From Pseudomonadota bacterium (GTDB taxonomy: Bacteria > Pseudomonadota > Alphaproteobacteria > Rhizobiales > Rhizobiaceae), in NCBI GenBank assembly GCA_023457435.1, contig JAEWLS010000027.1:186001-250000 (forward strand): DNA of 64,000 bases, given 5' to 3'. Positions 27,613 through 36,057 of the stretch are shown here, piece after piece. Each line of letters opens with the position of its first letter. Positions within the stretch are counted from its first letter, which is position 1. The notes beneath the pieces are model-generated. The model saw nothing but the letters and a program-made list of their open reading frames with translations. It ran no database searches and was not told the origin of the DNA. A program made the translations under genes and the position numbers.

Positions 27613-27825
27613 ATGGGCCGCCCGAAGGAACTGACGGAAGAGGATCGCGCCAAGTTGATCTCCGAGGGCTACAGGCCCATCGAAGTCTGGGTGCGCGATA
27701 TCGAAAATGAAGCTTACAAGGCCGAGGCATATCGTCAATCGCGCAATGCGGCGTCGGCCGATGTCGAAGATCGCGTAATGGAGTGGGTCGAGGCGGTGTC
27801 GGCCGAAGCGTGGGACGATCTGTGA
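27613..27825 (+). CDS. MazE-like antitoxin (DUF3018 type)
   Basis: A 70-residue protein (MGRPKELTEEDRAKLISEGY then RPIEVWVRDIENEAYKAEAY) typical of the small antitoxins paired with MazF in Alphaproteobacteria; it ends with an acidic, Trp-containing tail (EAWDDL). GGAGG lies 6 bp before the ATG at 27613; an earlier ATG at 27601 overlaps that ribosome-binding site. It begins 47 bp after the amidohydrolase stop and overlaps the toxin start by 4 bp (GTGA). The pair is inserted between two pyrimidine catabolic genes in the same orientation. Confidence 0.78.
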   Translation: MGRPKELTEEDRAKLISEGYRPIEVWVRDIENEAYKAEAYRQSRNAASADVEDRVMEWVEAVSAEAWDDL

Positions 27826-28178
27826 AGCTCGCACGGGGGGACATGGTGACGGCGTCCCTGCCGGGCGATCTCAAGAAGCCACGGCCAGCGGTCGTACTTC
27901 AAGCCGATGAATTCAGCGAGGGACACCGGACGGTGCTCGTCTGCCCGCTGAGCAGTTATCTGGCCGACGCGTCGCTATTCCGACCAGTTATGGAACCGGA
28001 CGCCGAGAACGGCTTGGAGTTTCGCTCCGAGGTCATGGTCGACAAGATTACACCCGCTAAGAAGACGGAAATCGATCGCGTTATCGGCCGGTTAGGCGAG
28101 TCGGACATGGCGCGCGTGGCAGCGGCGCTTATCAACATCACCGGACTACGGACGCTGGTTCTGCCAAAATTGCTCTAG
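27822..28178 (+). CDS. mazF: MazF/PemK-type endoribonuclease toxin
   Basis: A 118-residue protein beginning at a GTG (VKLARGDMVTASLPGDLKKP). The family motifs are present: GD(M/I)V near the N-terminus, KPRPAVVLQADEF, a CPLSSY strand and SEVMVDKITPAKKTEIDRVI, then LINITGL at the end. MazF toxins are mRNA interferases held in check by the neighbouring antitoxin. The frame is intact and coupled to the antitoxin by a GTGA overlap. The dihydropyrimidinase gene starts only 9 bp after the stop, so readthrough from the catabolic promoter would also transcribe the toxin pair. Confidence 0.85.
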   Translation: MKLARGDMVTASLPGDLKKPRPAVVLQADEFSEGHRTVLVCPLSSYLADASLFRPVMEPDAENGLEFRSEVMVDKITPAKKTEIDRVIGRLGESDMARVAAALINITGLRTLVLPKLL

Positions 28179-28187
28179 GGGAACTCC

Positions 28188-29638
<1,451 letters not shown>

Positions 29639-29639
<1 letters not shown>

Positions 29640-30028
29640 TGCGAACCGTCCTCGCCGCGCTTCCAGTTCTACTGCTTGCAGGCGGCGCGGCGGCAGCGTC
29701 GCTCGATATCGTGGGCACCTATGGCTCGCCCGCCGGCTGCAAGTATGCGGCGGACGGACAGTACGGCGATGAATCGGTCGTCATCCTCGATGCCGAGCAC
29801 TATGAGAATTTCGTCACCCATTGCTCGTTCGTGCAGGTGCTGACGGCCAGCGACGGCAGCAAGATCGTCACGCTGCTGTGCGGACATGAGGGCGACGAGG
29901 CGCTGACCGTCGAGATGGCCAGGATCGCCAAGGCCGCGCAGGGCGACGCCTACGCGATGTTCAGTGCACAGGGCGATCTGTGGGACGAGGTATCGAGATG
30001 CGGGCCGGTCAATGATGGCGGCAGGTAA
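29639..30028 (+). CDS. Exported four-cysteine protein, tandem copy A, unknown function
   Basis: A 129-residue protein whose ATG overlaps the dihydropyrimidinase stop (TGATG). It has a signal peptide of about 20 residues (MRTVLAALPVLLLAGGAAAA) and a mature part beginning SLDIVGTYGSPAGCKY. Cysteines are at 34, 62, 81 and 121, with the blocks ENFVTHCSFVQVL and DGSKIVTLLC. The next two genes encode paralogues with the same cysteine spacing (28, 19, 40 residues), so two disulfides in a periplasmic fold are likely. I recognise no named family. The position between dihydropyrimidinase and the importer suggests a periplasmic role linked to pyrimidine uptake or an envelope function; that is inference. 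Confidence 0.8.
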
Positions 30029-30401
30029 ATACTTGGCGCCGCTCGTGGCCCTGATCGCGTCGGGTAGCGTCACCGCTGCCGCGACGCTGGACCTGCCGGG
30101 CAGCTACGGCACGCCGGAGGGGTGCATTTACCTGAAAGATCGCACGCAGTGGGGAGAGCCGGTCACCGTGCTCACTCCTACGGAGTACAAGGATTTCGTC
30201 ACGGCGTGCGAGTACGTCCAGGTGCTGCCGGCGGGCGATGGAAGCCGCATCGTCACCCTGCTCTGCCAGCAGGAGCTCGACGTGACCACCATCGAAACCT
30301 GGCGCGTGGCCAAATCCCCGGATCAGGACGCCTACAGCATCTTCAATGCCGCCGGCGATCGCCTGGTTGGTGAGTTGGCTGCATGCGAGGTGCCGAAGTG
30401 A
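30012..30401 (+). CDS. Exported four-cysteine protein, tandem copy B, unknown function
   Basis: A 129-residue paralogue of the preceding protein, overlapping its gene by 17 bp. The signal peptide (about residues 1-24, ending VTAAA) is followed by TLDLPGSYGTPEGCIYLKD. Cysteines are at 38, 66, 85 and 125, again 28, 19 and 40 residues apart. Shared blocks are YKDFVTACEYVQVLPAGDGS, RIVTLLC, QDAYSIFNAAGD and a final Cys near the C-terminus. It is closer to copy A than to copy C. Starts at 30012 and 30015 (adjacent ATGs) cannot be told apart; a TTG at 30033 is also possible. Confidence 0.8.
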   Translation: MMAAGKYLAPLVALIASGSVTAAATLDLPGSYGTPEGCIYLKDRTQWGEPVTVLTPTEYKDFVTACEYVQVLPAGDGSRIVTLLCQQELDVTTIETWRVAKSPDQDAYSIFNAAGDRLVGELAACEVPK

Positions 30402-30781
30402 TCACGGCCGGTACCCGCGCGCTCGTGGCGGGCGCGGGCCTGCTATGCATGGGTCTGGTCGCTCACGCCGGCGTACTCGACCTGCCGGGGATGTACGGCA
30501 ACAAGGCCGGTTGCAACTGGCTGTACAATGCCGACCGCGAGGACGACAGCCTTGTGGCGCTCAGCGTCGAGGGGTTCGAGCGCTACGCCAGCGGCTGCGA
30601 GTTCGTGTCGGCAGCGAAGGCGCTGGACGGCAGCCAGGTCGCGACAATGCTGTGCAGCCACGAAGGAGAGACATTCCGCTCCATCGAATTCCTGCTTATC
30701 GTGAAGGCAGGCGAAGGGGACGCCTACGAATTGTACAGCCAGACGGGCGAGGCGATCGCGACCGTCAAGAGATGCGAGTGA
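30398..30781 (+). CDS. Exported four-cysteine protein, tandem copy C, unknown function
   Basis: The third and most divergent paralogue, 127 residues. The GTG at 30398 was chosen because it overlaps the preceding stop as GTGA and has GAGG 7 bp upstream; an in-frame ATG at 30383 is the alternative. The signal peptide ends VAHAG and the mature protein starts VLDLPGMYGNKAGCNWLYN. Cysteines at 39, 67, 86 and 126 keep the 28/19/40 spacing exactly; an extra Cys at 17 lies in the signal peptide. Conserved blocks are SGCEFV, LDGSQVATMLC and GDAYELYS. The importer ATPase gene starts 9 bp downstream. Confidence 0.8.
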   Translation: MITAGTRALVAGAGLLCMGLVAHAGVLDLPGMYGNKAGCNWLYNADREDDSLVALSVEGFERYASGCEFVSAAKALDGSQVATMLCSHEGETFRSIEFLLIVKAGEGDAYELYSQTGEAIATVKRCE

Positions 30782-30790
30782 CAGGTGCGT

Positions 30791-31588
30791 ATGGCGGGTG
30801 CGGTTAAGTCGGATTCGGTAGTCGAGGCGAAGGGTCTCGGCCTCGTGTTCAGCACGAACGACGGTCCGGTGCAGGCGCTCACGGATGTGAACCTCGACAT
30901 CAGACGCGGCGAGTTCGTTTCCTTCATCGGCCCATCCGGCTGCGGCAAGACGACCTTTTTGCGTGTCATCGCCGATCTCGAGCGACCGACCTCGGGCACC
31001 ATCACCGTCAACGGCATGACCCCGGAGCAGGCGCGACGCGCGAGGGCCTACGGCTACGTGTTCCAGGCGGCCGGGCTGTTCCCGTGGCGGACAATCGAGC
31101 GCAACGTCGCGCTGCCTCTGGAAATCATGGGTTACCCGAAGGCTCAGCAGGCTGAACGCATCCGCAGGACGCTCGATCTCGTCAATCTCTCCGGCTTCGA
31201 GAAGAAGTTCCCGTGGCAGCTGTCCGGCGGCATGCAGCAGCGTGCGTCGATTGCGCGGGCGCTAGCGTTCGATGCCGACTTGCTCCTGATGGACGAACCC
31301 TTCGGGGCTCTGGATGAGATCGTCCGCGACCACCTGAACGAGCAGCTTCTCGAACTCTGGGCGCGGACCGAAAAGACCATTTGCTTCGTAACGCACTCGA
31401 TCCCGGAAGCCGTCTACCTGTCCACCAAGATCGTGGTGATGTCGCCGCGGCCGGGCCGGGTCTCCGACGTCATTGAGTCGACCTTGCCGAAAGAGCGTCC
31501 GCTGGACATCCGCGAGACGCCCGAGTTTCTGGCGATCGCCGCGCGTGTGCGGGACGGACTGCGTTCCGGTCACAGCTATGACGACTGA
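30791..31588 (+). CDS. ABC importer ATPase, NitT/TauT (SsuB-like) family
   Basis: A 265-residue ABC ATPase with Walker A GPSGCGKTT, Q-loop YVFQAAGLFPWRTI, signature QLSGGMQQRASIARALAF, Walker B LLLMDEPFGALDEI and the H-loop FVTHSIPEAV, all typical of the nitrate/taurine/sulfonate group. It would energise the two permeases and binding protein encoded just downstream. A GTG at 30785 is an alternative start; the ATG at 30791 has AGG at a usable distance. Linkage to the reductive pyrimidine genes suggests pyrimidine (uracil/thymine or related) uptake, as predicted for similar clusters in other Rhizobiales. Confidence 0.92.
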   Translation: MAGAVKSDSVVEAKGLGLVFSTNDGPVQALTDVNLDIRRGEFVSFIGPSGCGKTTFLRVIADLERPTSGTITVNGMTPEQARRARAYGYVFQAAGLFPWRTIERNVALPLEIMGYPKAQQAERIRRTLDLVNLSGFEKKFPWQLSGGMQQRASIARALAFDADLLLMDEPFGALDEIVRDHLNEQLLELWARTEKTICFVTHSIPEAVYLSTKIVVMSPRPGRVSDVIESTLPKERPLDIRETPEFLAIAARVRDGLRSGHSYDD

Positions 31589-32033
31589 CACCGTCATCCG
31601 ACCGGCCACAGCCGACGACCTTTCGGCCTGTGCCGCGATCATCAACGACTACATCGACGCGACCGACTGGCTGCCGCGTATCCACTCGCGCGACCAATTG
31701 GCGAACTTCTTCGCGCCGGAGCTGCTGGACCGACGGACGGTGCTGGTGGCCGAAAAGGGATCAGCCATCGTCGGCTACATGACGATGTCGGGCGAGGGGT
31801 TGGTGCCGGCGCTCTACTTGGCGCCCCACGCGCGAGGCTACGGCATAGGGGTAGAGCTTCTGGACCACGCCAAGGCCCTTGCCGCGGGACGCGTCGAGCT
31901 GACAGTGTTCGAACCCAACATCGCGGCGCGGCGCTTCTATGAGCGCGAGGGGTTCGCCGAGGTTGCCGGGTCGCGCAGTATTGCGGACGAGGGCATCCCG
32001 ATCATCACATTGCGATGGGAGGCGGCTGCGTGA
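31578..32033 (+). CDS. GNAT-family N-acetyltransferase
   Basis: A 151-residue GNAT protein: DTVIRPATADDLSACAAIIN at the start, the acetyl-CoA pyrophosphate loop APHARGYGIGVELLDHA in the middle, and the C-terminal NIAARRFYEREGFAEV typical of the family. The gene overlaps the ATPase gene by 11 bp and the following permease gene by 4 bp (GTGA), so it is fully embedded in the importer operon. The acetyl acceptor is unknown. GNAT genes are not usual parts of NitT/TauT importers; a detoxifying role towards an amine product of the pathway is possible. Confidence 0.87.
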   Translation: MTTDTVIRPATADDLSACAAIINDYIDATDWLPRIHSRDQLANFFAPELLDRRTVLVAEKGSAIVGYMTMSGEGLVPALYLAPHARGYGIGVELLDHAKALAAGRVELTVFEPNIAARRFYEREGFAEVAGSRSIADEGIPIITLRWEAAA

Positions 32034-32908
32034 GAGACCTGATCGACCGCGTCCTGCCGGTGCTGGCGATCGTCGCGATCATCGTCGCCGCCTGGTATGC
32101 CTTCGCCTTCTACATGAATGCGCCGTTCCAACGCGATCTCGACAAGCGTTCGGGCGTGGAGTCGACGTTTCCGGAACTCTTCGTGAAAACGATGACGCAG
32201 CCGAAGCCGACCCTGCCAGCGCCGCATCAGGTTGCCGTGAATTTCTTCGAGAACACGTTCATGCGCAGCGTCACCAGCGGCCGCAGTCTGGTCTACCACT
32301 CGTGGGTGACCCTGTCCTCGACGCTGCTCGGCTTTGCCTTCGGGACTGCGTTGGGCATCCTCATCGCCGTCGGCATCGTTCACTTCGCCGCGCTCGACCG
32401 CAGCCTGATGCCATGGATCATCGCGTCGCAGACGATTCCCATCCTGGCCCTGGCGCCGATGATCGTCGTCGTCCTCGCCGCTGTCGGATTGACGGGATTG
32501 ATACCCAAGGCGCTGATCTCGACCTACCTGTCGTTCTTCCCGGTCGCGGTCGGAATGGTGAAGGGCCTACGATCCCCTGAATTGACGCACCTCGATCTGT
32601 TGCGCACCTACAATGCGAGCCCGCGCGACGTGTTCTGGAAGCTGCGGATGCCGGCCTCCGTGCCCTATCTTTTCGCGTCGATGAAGGTTGCGGTCGCCGC
32701 AAGCCTCGTCGGAGCGATTGTCGGCGAGCTTCCCACGGGAGCCGTCGCCGGCATCGGCGCCAAGCTGCTCGGCGGCTCGTATTACAGCCAGACGATCGAC
32801 ATGTTCGCGGCGCTCGTTGCCGGCTCTGTCGTGGCCGTTCTGCTGGTCACTGGGGTCGGCCTGGCGGGGCGGATCACCGAGCGCGCGATGGGCGCTCGGC
32901 CGACATGA
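32030..32908 (+). CDS. ABC importer permease 1, NitT/TauT family
   Basis: A 292-residue inner-membrane permease with an N-terminal helix (residues about 8-28), a periplasmic segment of about 70 residues, then the BPD_transp_1 domain with five helices. The EAA region reads LRTYNASPRDVFWKLRMPAS and is followed by PYLFASMKVAVAASLVGAIV, standard for SsuC/TauC relatives. The GTG at 32030 is preferred over an ATG at 32015 because GGGAGG lies 7 bp before it and the GTGA overlap couples it to the GNAT gene. It probably forms a heterodimer with the next permease. Confidence 0.9.
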   Translation: MRDLIDRVLPVLAIVAIIVAAWYAFAFYMNAPFQRDLDKRSGVESTFPELFVKTMTQPKPTLPAPHQVAVNFFENTFMRSVTSGRSLVYHSWVTLSSTLLGFAFGTALGILIAVGIVHFAALDRSLMPWIIASQTIPILALAPMIVVVLAAVGLTGLIPKALISTYLSFFPVAVGMVKGLRSPELTHLDLLRTYNASPRDVFWKLRMPASVPYLFASMKVAVAASLVGAIVGELPTGAVAGIGAKLLGGSYYSQTIDMFAALVAGSVVAVLLVTGVGLAGRITERAMGARPT

Positions 32909-34029
32909 TCCGCCTGCGTCCATCGGTGCAATCTCTCGTCGCAGCGGTCTTCCTGCTGCTTGCGCTCGTCATGCTGCCAGCGGCGAGCCGAGAAGCCGCA
33001 ATAGCCTCGGCATCCTACGCCGTTCCACTGATCGCGCTGCTCGCGATCGGCATTGTCGTGTCGAGCATCACCATTCCTACCCCGGTGGTGATCGCGACGC
33101 TGCTGGTTGCGTCCCACGGCGCGGCCTGGCTCCTGATACAGGGTATAGCGGGAGCCGAGGGGAGTGCGCGGGCCGCGTATTTCCTTATGCTCTTCGCCGC
33201 CTGGCTGCTTGCCTGGCTGCTCGTCTCGCGACTGGCGTACCTGAAGCCGACGGGTCGCGCCGCCAACACAGTGCTACGGCTCGTGATTCCCGCGCTGTTC
33301 GGGCTCTGGATCCTGATCCTGTGGGAGGCCATCGTGCGCGGGGCGGGCGTTCCGTTCGTGCTGCTGCCGCCGCCCAGCGCCATCGGCGCGCGTCTCGTAT
33401 CGTCGGTGCCGATCCTGACCGCAGACGTCTACCAGACGATCTTCAAGGCGGTGATCTCGGGATATCTCATCGGCTGCATCTCAGGTTTCGGCATCGCGAT
33501 CCTGGCCGACCGCTTCCTGTTTCTGCGACGCGGCCTGCTGCCGCTCGGCAACCTCGTCTCCGCGCTGCCGCTGATCGGCATAGCGCCGATCATGGTGATG
33601 TGGTTCGGCTTCGACTGGCAGTCGAAGGCTGCGGTGGTAGTCGTAATGACCTTCTTCCCGATGCTGGTGAACAGCGTCGCCGGGCTCGCGGCGTCGGGGC
33701 ACATGGAGCGCGACCTGATGCGCACCTACGCCGCCGATTACGTGCAGACGCTCATGAAGCTGCGCCTGCCAGCAGCGATGCCGTTCATCTTCAACGCGCT
33801 GAAGATCAACTCGACGCTGGCGTTGATCGGGGCCATCGTGGCCGAGTTCTTCGGCACCCCGGTGGTCGGCATGGGCTTCCGTATCTCGACGGAGGTCGGC
33901 CGCATGAATGTCGACATGGTCTGGGCCGAAATCGCCGTTGCGGCGGTCATCGGTTCGGTCTTCTATGGCGTCATCGCCCTCGCAGAAAGGGCAGTGACGT
34001 TCTGGCATCCGTCTGTCCGAGGTGGATAG
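32905..34029 (+). CDS. ABC importer permease 2, NitT/TauT family
   Basis: A 374-residue inner-membrane permease overlapping permease 1 by 4 bp (ATGA). It has about four extra N-terminal hydrophobic segments (residues 10-120) before the conserved domain, which begins near VLRLVIPALFGLWILILWEA. Family hallmarks are LVSALPLIGIAPIMVMWFGF and the EAA region RTYAADYVQTLMKLRLPAAM followed by PFIFNALKINSTLALIGAIV. It completes the channel of the putative pyrimidine importer. The binding-protein gene follows after 22 bp. Confidence 0.9.
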   Translation: MIRLRPSVQSLVAAVFLLLALVMLPAASREAAIASASYAVPLIALLAIGIVVSSITIPTPVVIATLLVASHGAAWLLIQGIAGAEGSARAAYFLMLFAAWLLAWLLVSRLAYLKPTGRAANTVLRLVIPALFGLWILILWEAIVRGAGVPFVLLPPPSAIGARLVSSVPILTADVYQTIFKAVISGYLIGCISGFGIAILADRFLFLRRGLLPLGNLVSALPLIGIAPIMVMWFGFDWQSKAAVVVVMTFFPMLVNSVAGLAASGHMERDLMRTYAADYVQTLMKLRLPAAMPFIFNALKINSTLALIGAIVAEFFGTPVVGMGFRISTEVGRMNVDMVWAEIAVAAVIGSVFYGVIALAERAVTFWHPSVRGG

Positions 34030-34051
34030 ACCAATTCAAGAGGGTGAGCTT

Positions 34052-35017
34052 ATGAGAAAACTGATCGTGTCCATGATGGCGGGGGCGTTTTCCCTCGCCG
34101 CGGTGCAGGCGTTAGCCGCCGATGCCGTAACGCTGCAGCTCAAGTGGGTCGCGCAGGCCCAGTTCGCCGGCTATTTCGTCGCCAAGGACAAGGGCTTCTA
34201 CACCGACGAGAACCTTGACGTGACGATCAAGCCGGGCGGCCCCGACATCGCGCCGGAGCAGGTCATCGCCGGCGGCGGCGCTGACGTCGTGGTGACTTGG
34301 ATGGCGGCAGCTCTCGCTGCGCGCGACAAGGGCGTCGGCCTCGTCAACATCGCCCAGCCATACAAGAAGGCCGGCATGCAGCTCGTCTGCCCGAAGGACG
34401 GCCCGGTAAAGACCGAAGCCGACTTCAAGGGCAAGACGCTCGGCGTCTGGTTCTTCGGCAACGAGTATCCGTTCTACGCCTGGATGAACAAGCTCGGCCT
34501 CTCGACCGAGGGCGGTCCGGATGGCGTCACCGTGCTCAAGCAGTCGTTCGACGTCCAGCCGCTGATCCAGAAGCAGGCGGACTGCATCTCGGTCATGACC
34601 TACAACGAGTACTGGCAGCTGATCGACGCGGGTTACAAGCCCGAGGACCTGACCGTGTTCAACTATACCGCCATGGGCGTCGACCTTCTCGAGGACGGCC
34701 TTTATGCGCTCGAAGACAAGCTCAAGGACGCCGCCTTCCAGGACAAGATGGTCCGCTTCGTGCGTGCTTCGATGAAGGGCTGGGAGTACGCCATCGCAAA
34801 CCCGAAGGAAGCTGCCGAGATCGTCATGGACAACGGCGGTCAGGACGAGAACCATCAGGAACGCATGATGGGCGAGGTCGCCAAGCTGATCGACAAGCCG
34901 GACGCGAAGCTGATTCCGGCGGCATACGAGCGCACCGCGAAGGCGCTGCTCGACCAGAAGATCATCACCAAGGAGCCGGCCGGCGCATACACGACGGCGA
35001 TCACCGACAAGCTCTGA
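34052..35017 (+). CDS. ABC importer substrate-binding protein, NMT1/THI5-like
   Basis: A 321-residue periplasmic binding protein. The signal peptide (MRKLIVSMMAGAFSLAAVQA, cleavage near ALAA) is followed by the NMT1/THI5-like fold: VTLQLKWVAQAQFAGYFVAK then KGFYTDENLDVTIKPGGPDI, and the later GVWFFGNEYPFYAWMNKLGL. Relatives bind pyrimidine or thiamine-precursor ligands, riboflavin precursors and other heterocycles. Being last in the operon with the dihydropyrimidinase and hydrolase genes, pyrimidine binding is the best guess. AGAGGGTGAG precedes the ATG. The frame has an upstream ATG-like start at 34022 without a signal peptide. Confidence 0.9.
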   Translation: MRKLIVSMMAGAFSLAAVQALAADAVTLQLKWVAQAQFAGYFVAKDKGFYTDENLDVTIKPGGPDIAPEQVIAGGGADVVVTWMAAALAARDKGVGLVNIAQPYKKAGMQLVCPKDGPVKTEADFKGKTLGVWFFGNEYPFYAWMNKLGLSTEGGPDGVTVLKQSFDVQPLIQKQADCISVMTYNEYWQLIDAGYKPEDLTVFNYTAMGVDLLEDGLYALEDKLKDAAFQDKMVRFVRASMKGWEYAIANPKEAAEIVMDNGGQDENHQERMMGEVAKLIDKPDAKLIPAAYERTAKALLDQKIITKEPAGAYTTAITDKL

Positions 35018-35036
35018 GTTTCACGGACGACGACTG

Positions 35037-35067
35037 AAAAGGGGCGGGCAACCGCCCCTTTTTCTTT
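35037..35067 (+). terminator. Strong intrinsic terminator ending the pyrimidine operon (bidirectional)
   Basis: An 11-bp stem (AAAAGGGGCGG at 35037-35047 with CCGCCCCTTTT at 35052-35062) closed by a GCAA loop is followed by TCTTT. It lies 20 bp after the binding-protein stop. The A-run on its left means it can also terminate pobR transcription from the other strand, whose stop codon overlaps the T-run. Confidence 0.92.
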
Positions 35068-35947
35068 AGGCCGCGCGCTGTCGCTCGGACGCGCGGTACG
35101 CGCCCGGCGTCATCCCGGTTGCCTTGCGGAAGAAGCGGTTGAAATAGGTAGGATCGGAAAAGCCGAGCGCGAAGGCGATCGCCTGCACCGGCAAGGGGGT
35201 GAACAGCAGTTCGCCGCGCGCCGCCTCGACCAGACGCCGGGCGAGCAATCCCTGCACCGAAAGGCCGGTCGATGACCGTGCAACCCTGTTGAGGTGCGTT
35301 TCCGAAACTCCGATCCGTTCAGCGTAGAAGCTCAGCGGGCGGTGCTCGCGGTAGTGCGTGCCGATCAGCGCCAGCAGCGCGTCCGCGCGCGCCTCGCCCG
35401 ATACCGATGAAACGCGCGCCTCCGATCCTGCCGCACGCGCCAGGCAGACGATGGCGGTGGTCATCAGGGCCTCGAGGAGGACGGCCCGGCCCGGTGCGGA
35501 TTCGGCGCGCTCGGTTGCGACAGCCTGCAGCGTTTCCGCCGCGCGGCGCGCTTCAATGCCGGTTTCGAGGCCGACGATCCTCAATCTGCCGGCAAAATCG
35601 CCGATCGAGCGATCCGACGCCGCGACTGCCTGAAGCCGGTCGGCCCGCGCAGTGACGACAAGTCCGTCAATGTCGCGCGAATGACGGAACCCATGTCGCG
35701 CCTTGGGCGGTATGAAGATGGCGCAGGGCGCCGCGAACTCCCGGATGCCGCCCTCCGACAGCATCTCGCCACGGCCGCTCGTCACCAGGAAGATCTGGAA
35801 GAACGCGTCGTGCTTGTGCTCGGCGATTTCGAAATTGTGCAATGTGGTGCGCTCGGGGATCGTCTCCGTGTGCAGCCAGAAGTCGGGGGATGCAGCAAAA
35901 TCCTCTCCGTAAAGCTTGTAGGTCGGGATTTCGCGTCGTTGCGCCAT
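35066..35947 (-). CDS. pobR: AraC-family activator PobR of the 4-hydroxybenzoate pathway
   Basis: A 293-residue AraC/XylS-type regulator. An N-terminal cupin-like sensing domain (PTYKLYGED, then HNFEIAEHKHDAFFQIFLVT) is followed by the two helix-turn-helix motifs at the C-terminus (SFYAERIGVSETHLNRVARS and PVQAIAFALGFSDPTYFNRF, FRKATGMTPGAYR). It is divergent from pobA with 110 bp between, the classic arrangement for a regulator that activates pobA when 4-hydroxybenzoate is present. The start at 35947 (MAQRREIP) was chosen; the frame extends 15 codons further upstream towards pobA. Confidence 0.88.
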   Translation of the reverse strand: MAQRREIPTYKLYGEDFAASPDFWLHTETIPERTTLHNFEIAEHKHDAFFQIFLVTSGRGEMLSEGGIREFAAPCAIFIPPKARHGFRHSRDIDGLVVTARADRLQAVAASDRSIGDFAGRLRIVGLETGIEARRAAETLQAVATERAESAPGRAVLLEALMTTAIVCLARAAGSEARVSSVSGEARADALLALIGTHYREHRPLSFYAERIGVSETHLNRVARSSTGLSVQGLLARRLVEAARGELLFTPLPVQAIAFALGFSDPTYFNRFFRKATGMTPGAYRASERQRAA

Positions 35948-35978
35948 GTTCGGAATGTGCAATCGAATGCGAGGAAAG

Positions 35979-35995
35979 TCCATTGTATACATGGA
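35979..35995. promoter_or_regulatory. Inverted repeat in the pobR-pobA intergenic region, candidate operator
   Basis: TCCAT (35979-35983) and ATGGA (35991-35995) are inverted around TGTATAC. It is the clearest dyad in the 110-bp divergent gap. AraC-type regulators often bind direct repeats, so PobR binding is only a possibility. Confidence 0.35.
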
Positions 35996-36057
35996 CGCGG
36001 CGCGACAAGGTTGCGTCCAAGCCGGTGCAGGCCGGCGCGGAGGAGTCTCGTCTATCG

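Noticed and set aside
32688..34055. A long plus-strand frame across the second importer permease.
   Set aside because: No hydrophobic segments or motifs; it shadows the permease frame.
35993..36017. GGACGC...GCGTCC inverted arms before pobA, as a possible second operator.
   Set aside because: Six-base GC-rich arms with a 13-base loop are expected by chance in this DNA.
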